A program made the position numbers and the translations under genes. From NCBI GenBank assembly GCA_037013685.1, contig CM072894.1, positions 19,710,949-19,774,948 of the forward strand: a stretch of 64,000 bases of DNA, given 5' to 3'. The notes under the pieces were generated by a model, which was given only the letters and a program-made list of their open reading frames with translations, had not been told where the DNA came from and searched no databases. The DNA comes from Acridotheres tristis (lineage: Eukaryota > Chordata > Aves > Passeriformes > Sturnidae). Numbering within the stretch: position 1 is the stretch's first letter; the number at the start of each line of letters is the position of its first letter. Shown here piece after piece: positions 38,301 through 50,640 of this stretch.

Positions 38301-41300
38301 AACATCTGCAAGTTCTAGCTTGAAGCTTGTTTGTTACTTGAAAAGGCAATTAAAATTTAAACAAGTGTGAAAGAACAAACTCTTATTTTCCTTGAATCTC
38401 TGTGAAAAAAACCCAGTTACACATTAACTAATATTTAATACAAAGCCACATCAGAGCTCAGAATAACAGCAGATAATAAGTATTCACATTTTTTAGAATA
38501 AAGCAAACCACAGACAGATACTAAAATACGTGCAAAAATCTACAAAAACAGTAGGGATAAACAATTCAGGAGATTAGGTTGGGTAATTCCTTTCAAATTA
38601 TAAATCAGAATTATTACAGAATTATTACATTATTGCAGAAGGTGTAATTTCACAGGACATTCTTCAAGTAAGAGATAAACTGTGAGTCGACGAACTAAGC
38701 AACCTGCGTATTATTGTATGGAATTCGCTAAAAATCCAGACACTCATCTTGCAACAAACACTCCACAGAGAAGGTGACTTTCAAACATCAGTATTTAGAG
38801 AGACAAACTCATTACTGTTTTCCTCTGACAGCAATTTTTTTTTATTGTGTTTTCATCTTTTATCTCATTTAACAAGGATGGATTTGCTGTTGGTTATTGA
38901 ATATGATGCTTATTACAAGCAGAAAGATGATACAAATCAAAATAATTTCTGTTTCAAAGAGTTTGTACACCAATCACAGGAAAACACAGGAAAAACTGCC
39001 AAAGGACTGAAGGGCATTACAGCACCCATTTTAAAAGGAAGCTGAAGAACCCAAGTAACTTATATTTCTTCACATCCTGAAAAATATTCTGGAAGACAAA
39101 GGTGCAAGAACTTAATGTATGTTATACAAAAAAGCAATACTGAGTAACTTTAGCTCCATCCCCGTCACTGCTCCAAAGGATGGCTTTCTAGTAAAAGCAC
39201 AAATGCTGAAGTAAACAGGACTGTATCCAGTTACCAGCTCCTCTACAGGACTTCAGACTTTTGGCTGAAACTGTTACTCATTTTCTTTACTTCCATCTGC
39301 ATTCAGAGTCCAAATGTATGTGTTACACAAATGTATGTAACATCTACATAAAGAAGTGCTCTAGACATTCCCCACGGAAAGTCTACTTGTTCTATGTAAG
39401 GCATATAAATAATTTTCATGACGAAATGTGGCATCCTATAGACAAGCACTCAATACTATAAACATAAGATTTCCGCTTCCAGACTATAGCATTCATAAAG
39501 AGAATAACTCATAAAGGATGGGAAATAGAGTAGTCACAGGACACTAATCTGCTTTTAAAATTAAGTAAGTATTGCCTTTCTTTGTGAGTGTACATTGAAA
39601 CCACAGATATTATTCAAAAATACAAATGCATTATCTGATTACATAAATATCTGATCTTGGTGCATTAAAGGAATGTAGAAGAATAGGTTGCCATTAGCAC
39701 AGAAATATTATTTTCTTGTTATACATTTATGTAGTTTCTGCTCCTTATATTTATCTTAAATTCAGTCTTCGTCTTGTTGCAATTTCTTTATTGTTTTAAT
39801 TACTACTACTAATTTAATTACCTACTCTTTTTCCTCTTATTGATATAAAGTATTTTCAAAGCATGAAAGACACCAGACATATAAATATGTGCTTTTTACT
39901 TTGACACTGATACTGGGTAAAATCATAGAATAGAAAATAAAGACTGCAGTTTAGAATTGGAGATGCTAAAATAACTGATCAGCATCGAAACAGCTTAAGG
40001 AGAACTAAGTCTCATCAAACATCACTTTTTTCTGAATATAGTTTATTAGATCAAAGTAACTGTGTTGACATCAAATGCCTTGCAGAGTCTTCTAGCAGGC
40101 TTATATGACATTCTGAGATACAGAAAGCAAAAATCAGTAATCTGTAAAATACAGGTATCCAAAGGTAAATGTAAATGAGATGCTTCTAATACAATGGAGT
40201 GTTTCCATGCAGATTCTATGTGGCTGGTTTTGGGCAACAGTAACACAGACCTATTTATCATAGCCTGGGGCATGGTCCTGCATCACGTTCTGGCATACTT
40301 GCTCAAGAAGGAAAGAGAAGTTGAAAAAGTCAGTTATAAGACAAAAAGACCCAAATAAAAATATTTTAAAGGAACAATTTTAGATCTTAAATAATGACAA
40401 ATGAAAACTGTGCTTCACATACCAACAATCCAACTGAATACTGAAGCAATGTGATTATCATCTACCTATTACATGCAGAAGATACTCCTTTTCTCCATTC
40501 TTAAAATGCAGTGAGATAATAGTCCTTGCATACTATTCTCTTTAATACCATAATTTTGTAATAGATGCAAAGTCTAATGTCCAATCTCAGCACATCTGCA
40601 AAAGAGCTACAGCCTTGTAAAATCACTCTATTTACTATGATTTACACAACTTCTTTTACTCTCACAAGGAAGAGTTATTAGAATTACTACTAGCATCTTA
40701 AAAAAAAAAAAAAAGAATCAAAATCCCTTTAAGAAACATCAAATAGCAAGAATTAGAAGTTTTTAAAAAGCCCATACATAGAACATCTCTTTGGATTCAA
40801 TGGTATCATCATGCACATGAGATTACACGCTTTTGCAGTTCAAATTGCCTGACTGCAGTATTTTTTTCACCAGTAGAACAGCTTTACATATTAACAGATG
40901 AAGAATTCTGCCTTAGTGTAACTTATGTTTGGTTTTTTTCATTCTACCATCCTCTCCTTCTCTCAGACAATTCATTTGCTTGTGGTACCATCTGAGAAAA
41001 GATTACAGATTAACCTGGTGGCTATTAGCCAACAGCCAGCTTCCCTTCCAGGACAGACCTCTGGGCACATGGTCAGGCACATCAGCTTGCTCCTTCCTCG
41101 TTCTCCCCAGACAGGGACACAAAGTGATTCATCCCTCTTGGCAGATAAGCTGCTGACATTTCCATCTCTGTTTACTGGGTTAGCTGACAGATTGCTGACA
41201 TGATCCCTTTGTTTTCTCCCTATTCTCTTTACATTACAACCAGAACTCTAGCAGGGGAACACCTACTCTCTGCTACAGAATGGAAACACCATGTGAAGTC

Positions 41301-44300
41301 CACTTGACAAGTAGTTTCATTTTTAGAGTATAAAACTTAAGCACTCATGTTAAATATACACATTGCAAAACACAAGTTTGACAAAAAAGTATCACAAGTC
41401 ATGATGCATAAGAATTTCACATACAGATGTTATTTATCAAGGAACACAAAAGGTTTTGCAAACATTTCAGAAGGTACTGCAAAAACACCTATGAACAGAT
41501 CTTGATTCATAAAAAAATTAGATCACACCTCTTTATAACTTAAACGAGAAGCAGTTCTAATTCTATAAGCTAAAGAATTTTGAATTTGGAACTTGCGAAA
41601 GGAAATGCCCCTTTTTACAGCAAACAAGTGACTTAAATGGCTTCAGGAGTGTACGATTCTGATCTAAAGGTTTCTCTACCTGTAAAAGAAGGATATGTTA
41701 AAATTTTTGTGCTGCTTTCCAGATCTATAAACTTTAGGCAATTTAAGCTTGACATTATGCAAGGGTAAAACATAAAAATCTTAGTTTTATATAGGATTAC
41801 ACAAATAAATCTTCCTAGGAATGGAACTTCAAAATCCCTACATGACACAGAGAGAGAGAGGACCTAGATACAGAATTGGCAGAATTTAAAAAGGCCACTA
41901 GTGCTCTAAGAAGCAGAAAAAGCAGTGGACCCATAAACTTCTGACACCGCTAGACTAGACATTGCAGGGCACACAAAAACAAGGAAAGCTACTTGTTTAT
42001 TCATTGTTCACTGAAATCTCACTTATTTGGGACAATACATTGGGGTTTTTTTCCAGATAAAAAATCATCATGGGCAAAAAACATACAGCATTTTGCATAA
42101 AGCTTTGTCTTACAAAGATAGTTAAAAACATAAAGCATTCTGCAACATCCTACACAAACCAGCCTTTTAAAATATACAATCCTTTAATATGCCTATTTTA
42201 ATATACTCCAGAAACTGAAAAATTTCCAGTGTGCCCACTCCCTCTTCCCTAGGCTACCATTCCCATTTTTGCAGTCTCTTAGACCTGGTAAGTGCTGCTT
42301 GCACATAGCTAAAAGAGTCTCCCTGTAAAAAAGAAGCAATTCATGATAGCCTCCAAAATTAAAACAAAATTAACTTTCCCATATCCTCAAACTCCTTTCT
42401 CAATATATTTGCTTCTTGTCAATTCTAATGGGAGAAGGTGAAAAATGGCACTCAGCACTGGGTCTGCCAGAACTTTACAATTCATGACACAGCACCTAAT
42501 GGGACTGTAGAAGAGAGTTGATTTGAAGAATAAAATTTTAAAAATGGGCTGAGGGGAACAGCAAATTTATCCTGCGAAATAAAGTAGTTTTTAATTCCTA
42601 TCACCTTCTGGGTTTTAATTTTATGTAGTTTTGAAAACTTACAAAGAATTCTACAGGTCCATCCTTGCTCTCCCAGGTTCATATCTCATACTGAACCTCC
42701 CCTTTTTTACAGAAAAGCAAGGGTTTTCCTGATTCAAAATGCCTTTCAGTTCATCTTAGGAAGAGAGACTTTAAAACATAAAACTGAATTTGGCAGAAAT
42801 CTTTTTATATTTTATAAAATGGAGACCTGCAAGTAAATTCAATTTGTGGTCAAAAGAGACACAATGTTTCCTTCAAATGCATGGTAGGATAGCTCAAAGT
42901 GCCTGTAAAATGTGCTCACTGATGCAAATGCTTAAAACATTATCTACTGCCAGTAGCTGCACCACTGGCAGTAAACTACAAGTGCAGAAAATTTCTATCT
43001 ACTATAGCAGAAAACTGACACTTTATACGCGCTTATAACTGAGGAGAAAAAGCCTAGCAAAAGGAATAGAAGCATTTTTAATATATATAACAATAAAAAT
43101 CAAGTTTTAGACAAAAAATTTCATCTACTTCATCTTACTGAGCAAGATAAAATCTTATTTTACTAAGAGCACACGGATTTAAAATAGGAATTATCTAAAG
43201 ACAGGTTTAAGTCACTGTGTTCTCAATCTGTGGCATGAATGTCTAAAGAGGTTTTTGTACTGGGTTATCTTTGTACTATTAACTATACCATGCATATTTT
43301 ATCACCATTTCCCTTTTGACAGAACTAGGTCTCCACAAACACATAGGAATCTGGAAGCAGAGTATAAGTGTTTTAAAGCAAACATCTGAAATATAAATCT
43401 GAAACACTACAATTGGCTTTACCATTACTGGCCTTGTATTACATATGGAGGTTATACTGGATTTTCTTTCTGATACTAGTATTGCAACAAGAACCCAAAA
43501 TTTTAAGACTCTTTCTGAAAGCAAATCAAATTCTGTCATGAACCACTTTTTCTGCTTTGAACTGCTAATAGAGCATGTAGGGAACATGCCCAAATTCTGA
43601 CTCTCCAGGCTACAGACCCTTGCTGTGAGACCAAAGAGTCTTACTATTCATAATCCCACTTTTTAGTTAATTTAGGTCAAGTACAATTACATTTGTATTT
43701 TTAAGAGCATTATCCAGAGAAATCATTGAAGTTAGTGATGTCACATTTCTGGCATCAGGATTTTCTGCATGTATATTTAGGTGCTCCAACACCATCAAGG
43801 TCTGTGTCACTGGAATTTCAACTCCATTTAGTGACTTTTAGACCAAACAGATCGAAAGGTAAGTGCATTTAAAAAAAAATAAAAGAAAGAAAAAACCTCA
43901 CTTCCTGGTCCATTCAGATTGGTGATGTAAAGGGATAAATTACATAACAACCCAAGAAAACTCCTTATGAAAATGTATTTTTTTAACTCCCCATGCCTTA
44001 AGTGCTTTCAGGCAGCTCAGGAAGGACCAGTCAACTTCTACAATACTAAGCAGAGTTCTGCTGTCAAAGATGTATTGCTCAAAAGATCCTTCTCCATCTA
44101 GCTCAAAGCATAGAGAATTTCATTTCATTAAATCAAATGTATGCAATTAGCAGGATAAAAGGTGAGCTATACTTCTGGAGCCAAGGCTAGCCAATAACTA
44201 GATTAATATTGTATAAACTGATCCCTTGCTATTTATAAGTGATTTGACAAGTACTGTAGCAGGCATTTTACACATGTTTCTGGCTAGGTGTCATTCTGCT

Positions 44301-45190
44301 CACTCAGAGTATTTATGCCTGTGTAGATACTGCAACCTGTGTGTTAATGTCTTAACACCTCAAAATGCTGCACATACAAAAGCTGCCGTTAGTTTAAAGG
44401 AAATAAAATTTTCAAAAACAGCTATTTAAAAGCCCTCAAAAAATGCTTTTAAAATGTGTCATACTAGGCATTTGCTTTGTAGACTGCGTTAATGTTCAGT
44501 GAAATAAGTATTTGCTTATGTTATTAAACATCGATTTAAAAAATACAGTGCAGTGACATGTTTTAAAACACACAGATAGTTGCCAAATAAATATGGAAAT
44601 TGTGACTGAAGCATCTTACAATATGAGATGAAAAAATGAATTAAGTAACTCTTTTAATAAATCGTACACACATACACAAAATACAAACTTGATACTGATA
44701 AAAAATACGACCAAAAAAATTGGTCATTTATAGTACCTACTGAGATAGTTTTAATTCTTTCTTGTTATTTGTAAAGAAACTGTTGAGGTTCCTGCACCTA
44801 AAATTAGACTTACTGTCAGTTATGTTTGTGTTCTTGGCTGCGACATGCTTGGCTGCGCAGCCCCTACACTGCACTCTCGTGTGCTGGTGTGGTAATGCAA
44901 TAGCTCAGTACTGCTCGTTTCAACAGCGCGCAGTCTCTTCTACACAGAGACGCACCATGGGAAAGGAGTGACATAGCAGCTACCCGCATGGGACAGAGGC
45001 CCTTGGACCTAATTTTTTGATGCTGGAGGATTCAGCAAGAAAAAAACGATTAACACACCTGCAAGTATTCTTTTCTGAACTGGCACTGTAGATCAGGACT
45101 ACTAAATATTTATTTTGCAAATAAAACTGACTGAAGAGAAAGTAGTCAGACAAGCTGTTACTATCACAGTATGGTTCAAGAGTAATTATT
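35311..45190. other. Intergenic, no gene recognised
   Basis: About 9.9 kb of AT-rich sequence. Isolated ORFs such as 38749-39045 (98 aa), 40925-41203 and 43279-43593 show no family features and no plausible splice neighbours. Homopolymer A runs at 40699-40713 and elsewhere. A slightly more CpG-containing patch lies near 44830-44960. Confidence 0.6.
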
Positions 45191-45472
45191 CATAGAATAA
45201 TAACAAAACATTTTAAGTGGAAAGAACCTACTATAACTCCTCATGCAATTCCATCTTTTGGCTATAAGAGGAATTGAGATACTCCATTTCTTCATAACAA
45301 TGTGTGTTTCTTGGCTTTATCAGACCTATGCTTATCCTACCTGTAATGACTGTCACCACATTGGTGCACTCCTGGCCCAAATCTAGTGAGCTGTTGACAT
45401 AATGGTGATTGGTGAAAGATTGAACTCAATAATCCTGGGTGTCTTTTCCAACCTTAAGGATTCTATGACTCT
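45191..45472. mobile_element. Short element with CR1-like tails in both orientations
   Basis: The left end CATAGAAT..TTTTAAGTGGAAAG and the right end CTTTTCCAACCTTAAGGATTCTATG are related as imperfect inverted repeats. Both resemble the CR1 3' terminus (..GGTTGGAAAGGACC..ATTCTATG). The middle (about 200 nt) is unassigned. It could be two CR1 tail fragments facing each other or a small non-autonomous element. Confidence 0.55.
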
Positions 45473-48400
45473 AACCACATCAGTAATCTACTGCCATCAC
45501 CTCAATCCTGCAGATACTTCCAATTTTACAATCCGTTGTACTTAGGCTTTTAAGGCAGCACTAGGAACATTAAAATAATTTTTAAAACATTTGAATAATG
45601 TGCTATCTCTACTGCTATGCTACAAAATCAACATTTCGAAACCCTGGGCAAAATTGTTTAGCTGATTTTTGATTATGCAGTTGTGATGCTTATTTGCATA
45701 TATTATGTTAGAGGAAAGGGATTGACAGGGGATCACCTTAAAAACCAATAATACAGCTGTAATACACAACAATGTCTAACAATGGAAAAACTCTAGCTGC
45801 AGTCTTTCTGCAATGTCACTAATGGTTGCTGTGGAAATAACTGTCATTAACCCAAAACTGAAAGCAGGGAGCATCTGGAAACTCAGAGCTCAGCCTGCAG
45901 CATCTCTAGTGTTAAATTTCTAATGTAAAAATTTCTCACCCATAAATCATATTCTCTCAGTCCTTTTCTGCCTCCCACCCAGCTGCACCTCCACCCACCC
46001 GACTTCAAGGCTGTACTGTTTGTGCAAGGTAATGTTCATCGCTGCATATAGTAAAATGATTCTACCTTCTGTTACCCAACAGCTCTTCTTTTTCAATCCA
46101 TATCATTAATTGTTAGTCATAGAACTATTATTCATTCTCTGAACTCCTAAAATGAGATATCACTGATAGGTTTACATCCTTAGCAACTGCACATAATATG
46201 GAGAACTGTATTTTGCTCAGTCATATCACATGTTCCTATTTCTGCTTGCAAACAGACCCCTGTTGTTGTTAAAGTGCAACAGGGTGTCAACAACAGGCTT
46301 CAACAGGGTATTTCGTACCAGTTAATATGTACAGCATGTCTTTACCTCCCCAGCAAAGTCACTAGTTTGAGTGACTGCAGTCTTTCAGCCCAAAAGTAGA
46401 CTTCTCTACCAGCTAGTACCTATTAACCCTAGGTTCTACTGTAAAAATATACATAAGTACGTCTATAAATAGATGGGTTTGCCTTAAGTAATTCTGCCTC
46501 CTTATATGTAGAAGCAAGTAAGATATGTTAAATTGTCCAAAATATTTGATTGCATAGTGATCATTACTCCTGTAAATATATATGCTTATTTTTAAATTTT
46601 ATAGTTACTATATTTTACTTTAATTATTTACTGAATATTCCTTCATTTTACTCCATATGCACTGTAAGGAATACTCCAAATAGAAGAGATGAGACTGTGA
46701 TATTCTTTAAAGAAAATGTAATTGTTTCAATAGTCATAAAGAGATTTTACATGTACTAGGAAATAACGTGCAGGATATGCAAGAATTTAAAAAAGATAAC
46801 ATATCTAACTTCACATACATGTTTGCATGAACATACTTTCCTCTAACAAAGGAAGATGTTTTGGAAGACTTCCTTCTATTATAACAAACATGAAGGGAAT
46901 TCAGTGATCAGCTGATCTTTCAACATAGACCCAACCTAGACAGACTCTCTCTCTATAAATTATATATATAATTTAACTCTTTCATAAGACACTAAAAGTG
47001 TTCATAAATAAGGAAAATCATAAGGTCAGAGAATTCACTAGCAGCACGAATACTTAAAAGCTAACATCTCTGTAACTAAATTCTCCATTTCACAAGGAAA
47101 GTATGTCCACTGTTCAAATCCCATGTCTTGTTTCTGGATGGTTTTGGCCAGAATTGGCAGTGGAGTTCTTGCAATTCTGCATTCCTTTTAGGTCAATCAT
47201 GCTTCAAAAGCACCACAAGGAATCCAAAACCTGCAAACTTAATACAACTATTACCTCCTTATACAAGGGGAAGTTTTGTTAATGCTGTGCTAGAGTAACA
47301 TTGTGTTCCATACACAAACCTAGCTAGTATGGTCTGCTTTCCATTTCTGTATATGTAACCATGTTAAAAAAAAAAAAACAAAAACAAACAAAACCAAGCC
47401 AAACAAAGCTTTATTACAAAATACTACAATTTTGCTCCAATTGTCCCTCTTTCTGTTGTTCTTTTGCCAGAGCCTCACTTTCTTGAACCTTTCCTAAAGA
47501 AAGTCAGAGCCACTGCATCTTACAGTCATAAATACTTTACCTACAAAACAAAGAAACAGAATGACTTGAGTTTTGAATTAGGGATATGAGAATTACAGGG
47601 GCCACTGTTGTTCCTTCAGACTTCAAAGATAGCCAGAAAAGTCCATTACCCTTTTTCTCAAAGGATATAATCAACTCTGACAGCATATGGTGGTTTTCTG
47701 TAGGCCTAAGTCTTCAGAAAGAAGGCAGAAATAGGGCAGCAGGTGAGGTAGTGTTTCTTGAGGAGCACAGGGAAAGTCGGGGGTCTGAAGGGATACCATT
47801 AATAGCAAAACGGGACTGAGATAACACTTAGAGTATATCTGTCTATATTTTTTTAAACAAAGAAGATTAAATTACAAAGAGGACAAATTAAATAAATACC
47901 ACTACCACATTACATGCCACCCCTACATTTATGAAAATATATATGCACCTGCTGTGCCAAGCTCTTCAAAACAGTGCCCCTTCAGCAACTCTCCTAGAAA
48001 AAGTGTATTTTTGACCTTGAGAGGTGGAGGATATTTTGTAGTACCTTCAGATGCATTTGTCTGTTGAACATAGATATGTGTACATATATCATGAATATAT
48101 TCACACAGCTGCATGTACAAACAGTTATCAACCTTTCCATTTCTTCCTCCCATTGAAAATGCTACAAAAGTCTCTCTTGTCAGTTATCTTTATGAAAATA
48201 GAAAAAGTTTGTTTTTATTAGCAAATACTTTATTGTTATAATCACAGTTATCTATTCCTTTAGTTAGTTGTTATTGCCAATGGAGATTATTCTCAGTCTT
48301 TCCCCAGTGACGCTCTATTTGTCACTATTCTGGGCATTAATCCAAGTCCAAAGATAGGAATGAAAATTATAGGCTCTTCCTACATAGCTTTCCTTTTTAG

Positions 48401-50439
48401 CAACTTCATGCAGGCTCCACATTAGCAACTTCTAACTTCTCTCAGATTTCTTCCTACATAAGTCATTCTCCAAATGGATCATAAGTGGAAAAAATTCAGC
48501 TCAGTGCTCAAAGGGACATTATCCTTTAACTTCTTACTGAAAATATTTATTTTTCCTTTTTTTCCCCCAATTCAAATAAAGGTAGTAGATTTGGGGGGGT
48601 GTTGTTTACTTGAAGCATTTTCTATAGCATATACCACATTATATCTGAGATAAAATATTAATGGATTTTTCTTCACAGTAGTTCCATAAAGTGGAAAATA
48701 TTGTCGCCCTCATTTTAGCAGTAGAGAACTCAGGCACAGATAGTGAACTGCATGTGCAACATCATAAGAGAAAAATATGCTGAAATCAGGAATACCTTTC
48801 TGAAAATGTAATCCTTTATTTCCTAATTTTTGTCAGTGTTTTGGAAAATATTGCTATATGTTTTTACTGTTGTTCCGTGATATAAATTAAATGGAGTGGT
48901 GAATGCAACTTTTTTATTTCATCTAGTTCATTACACTATATTAATGTATAGAAGTTATGGGTCATGATTTATTCTGCTAAATGTTAGCAAACAAACAAGA
49001 TGGAAAAGCTAATAATAATATGTATTAAGTAACCAATAAAAAACAGATAACCAAATTACTTCACTCCTAGTCTGAATTAATTGACAGCAAGTCTATTTTG
49101 AAGCAGGAGGCAGAACTAAGGTGTCACTGTAACCATCTGTCACATATGCTTTGACAAAGAGGAGAGATTTGTAAGGTACATCCACATCCTACTGCTAATG
49201 GAAAATCTCTGTATGTTATATGGAGCCCCTACATACCAGTAGGAGTATGTTGGGCCAAACATTGCTCTCTATATGTTTAACAAATCTCTTGGTTTATATC
49301 AAGTAGATTCTTAAAAGGAGATCTACTGCTTTACTGAACTTCAATGGAAACTGTATTTGCATATAGCTCTTCAACCTCGAAAATAAAATCAACAGCTCTT
49401 GCCAGATACTTCTTGGCTGGATTTCAAAATGTGATGTTTTCATTTAGGATTAAAATTAGCAATCAGATATGATTACAAAGTGAATAGTGATTGGGAAACA
49501 CTTAATCACCTAACTAAGATAAAGTATTAGGATTGGCAAATCACAAAATGCTTCTGAAAGAAAAATAGAAGATGTTGTAAATGAAGTCAAAAGAGAAGCT
49601 AAGTGGCAGGGAAGTCATTAGAAAAATAATAATAATTGATAAGCCTGATTGCCTCCTACTTATTTTTGCCCAAGCATTTAAAAATTATCCCTTCCCACAG
49701 TCTTTTCTAGTTTCTCTCTCTTTTTTCCTTCCCCTGGCTAGTCCTTTTGGCAGAACAGAAACTACCTGTTCTTCTACTCCTTCTCAAAAGAAATCAGTCT
49801 TTCACTTCCTAATGGATTCCAAACCTGCATTACTGCAGAACAAACTACACGGTACATACAAACAAGTGTGTCACATCTACAAACAACAAAAACACACAAA
49901 AGTGTAACAAAGTAATCCATTACATCCTACAGGTTTATGGAATTGGTTAGCTCTTCTGCTATACTCATACAATATCATAAAGCATTTAGGAGTTTCACCA
50001 CTGACTCCTCCTTGCCCAAGATTTCATCATTGTGTCTATAAATCATATTTTAAAATAATGAACAAGCGAAGACGTATGAGGAGTTCATACTTTCCAAAAG
50101 GATAACAAAAATATTCTGCCCCTTGGTACATGTAAATAAACTATTATCAGTTTACTACTTGTAACATTTTACGCCATAGGTAAATTAAATGCTTACATAG
50201 CATCATTTATCGGGCTTGCAATATCTTATCTCATCACTCTGCAGAGAAATAGAGAGAAACATGAATTTGAAAGTGGTCAAGACTCATAACTGGACAGGCA
50301 TGCCAGCTTACAAAGATGGGCCTGAACAAGTCAATGAAAGACAGGAGTTCGACTAATCTCGGACACGATCCCCTTAATTACTCTCCCTAAGTTTTGTCAT
50401 GTTTTGATAATACGACAGTCTATCTAGATTTTCTCTTTG
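45473..50439. other. Intergenic, nothing recognised
   Basis: About 5 kb of AT-rich DNA with A-rich simple sequence at 47366-47395. No gene recognised. Confidence 0.6.
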
Positions 50440-50640
50440 TTTCCGAGCACGGCAGCAGGGCCCCGCTGGATGCAGCGGCCGTCCCGGCCATTCCCCGCCG
50501 CTCCTGGCGGCTCGGCGGGGGCAGCGCGGTGCCACAGCGCCCCCTGGTGCCCGCTGTGCTAACACCGCGCTCCTTAACCCGGCTGCCGCAGCTCCGCAAT
50601 GAACGGCGTGAGCGTGCACCGGGGCAAGAACCACTCCGCT
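50440..50640. promoter_or_regulatory. Isolated CpG-rich patch with CTCF-like motif
   Basis: A 200 bp GC-rich block with about 25 CpGs inside AT-rich DNA, 5.5 kb upstream of SLC38A11. At 50532-50549 it reads CCACAGCGCCCCCTGGTG, whose reverse complement contains CACCAGGGGGCGCT, a close match to the CTCF core. An octamer ATTTGCAT lies at 50707-50714. It may be an insulator, an enhancer or the promoter of a non-coding transcript. The ORFs through it (50374-50657) are by-products of GC richness. Confidence 0.6.

Noticed and set aside
38749..39045. 98-codon plus-strand ORF
   Set aside because: No recognisable motif, low-complexity Phe/Leu start region, and no splice partners or promoter context.
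46258..46312. Imperfect repeats of CAACAGG(G/C)
   Set aside because: Too short and irregular to call a tandem repeat or array, and not CRISPR-like.
49581..49907. 108-codon plus-strand ORF
   Set aside because: No domain, no conserved motif, and composition typical of random AT-rich DNA.
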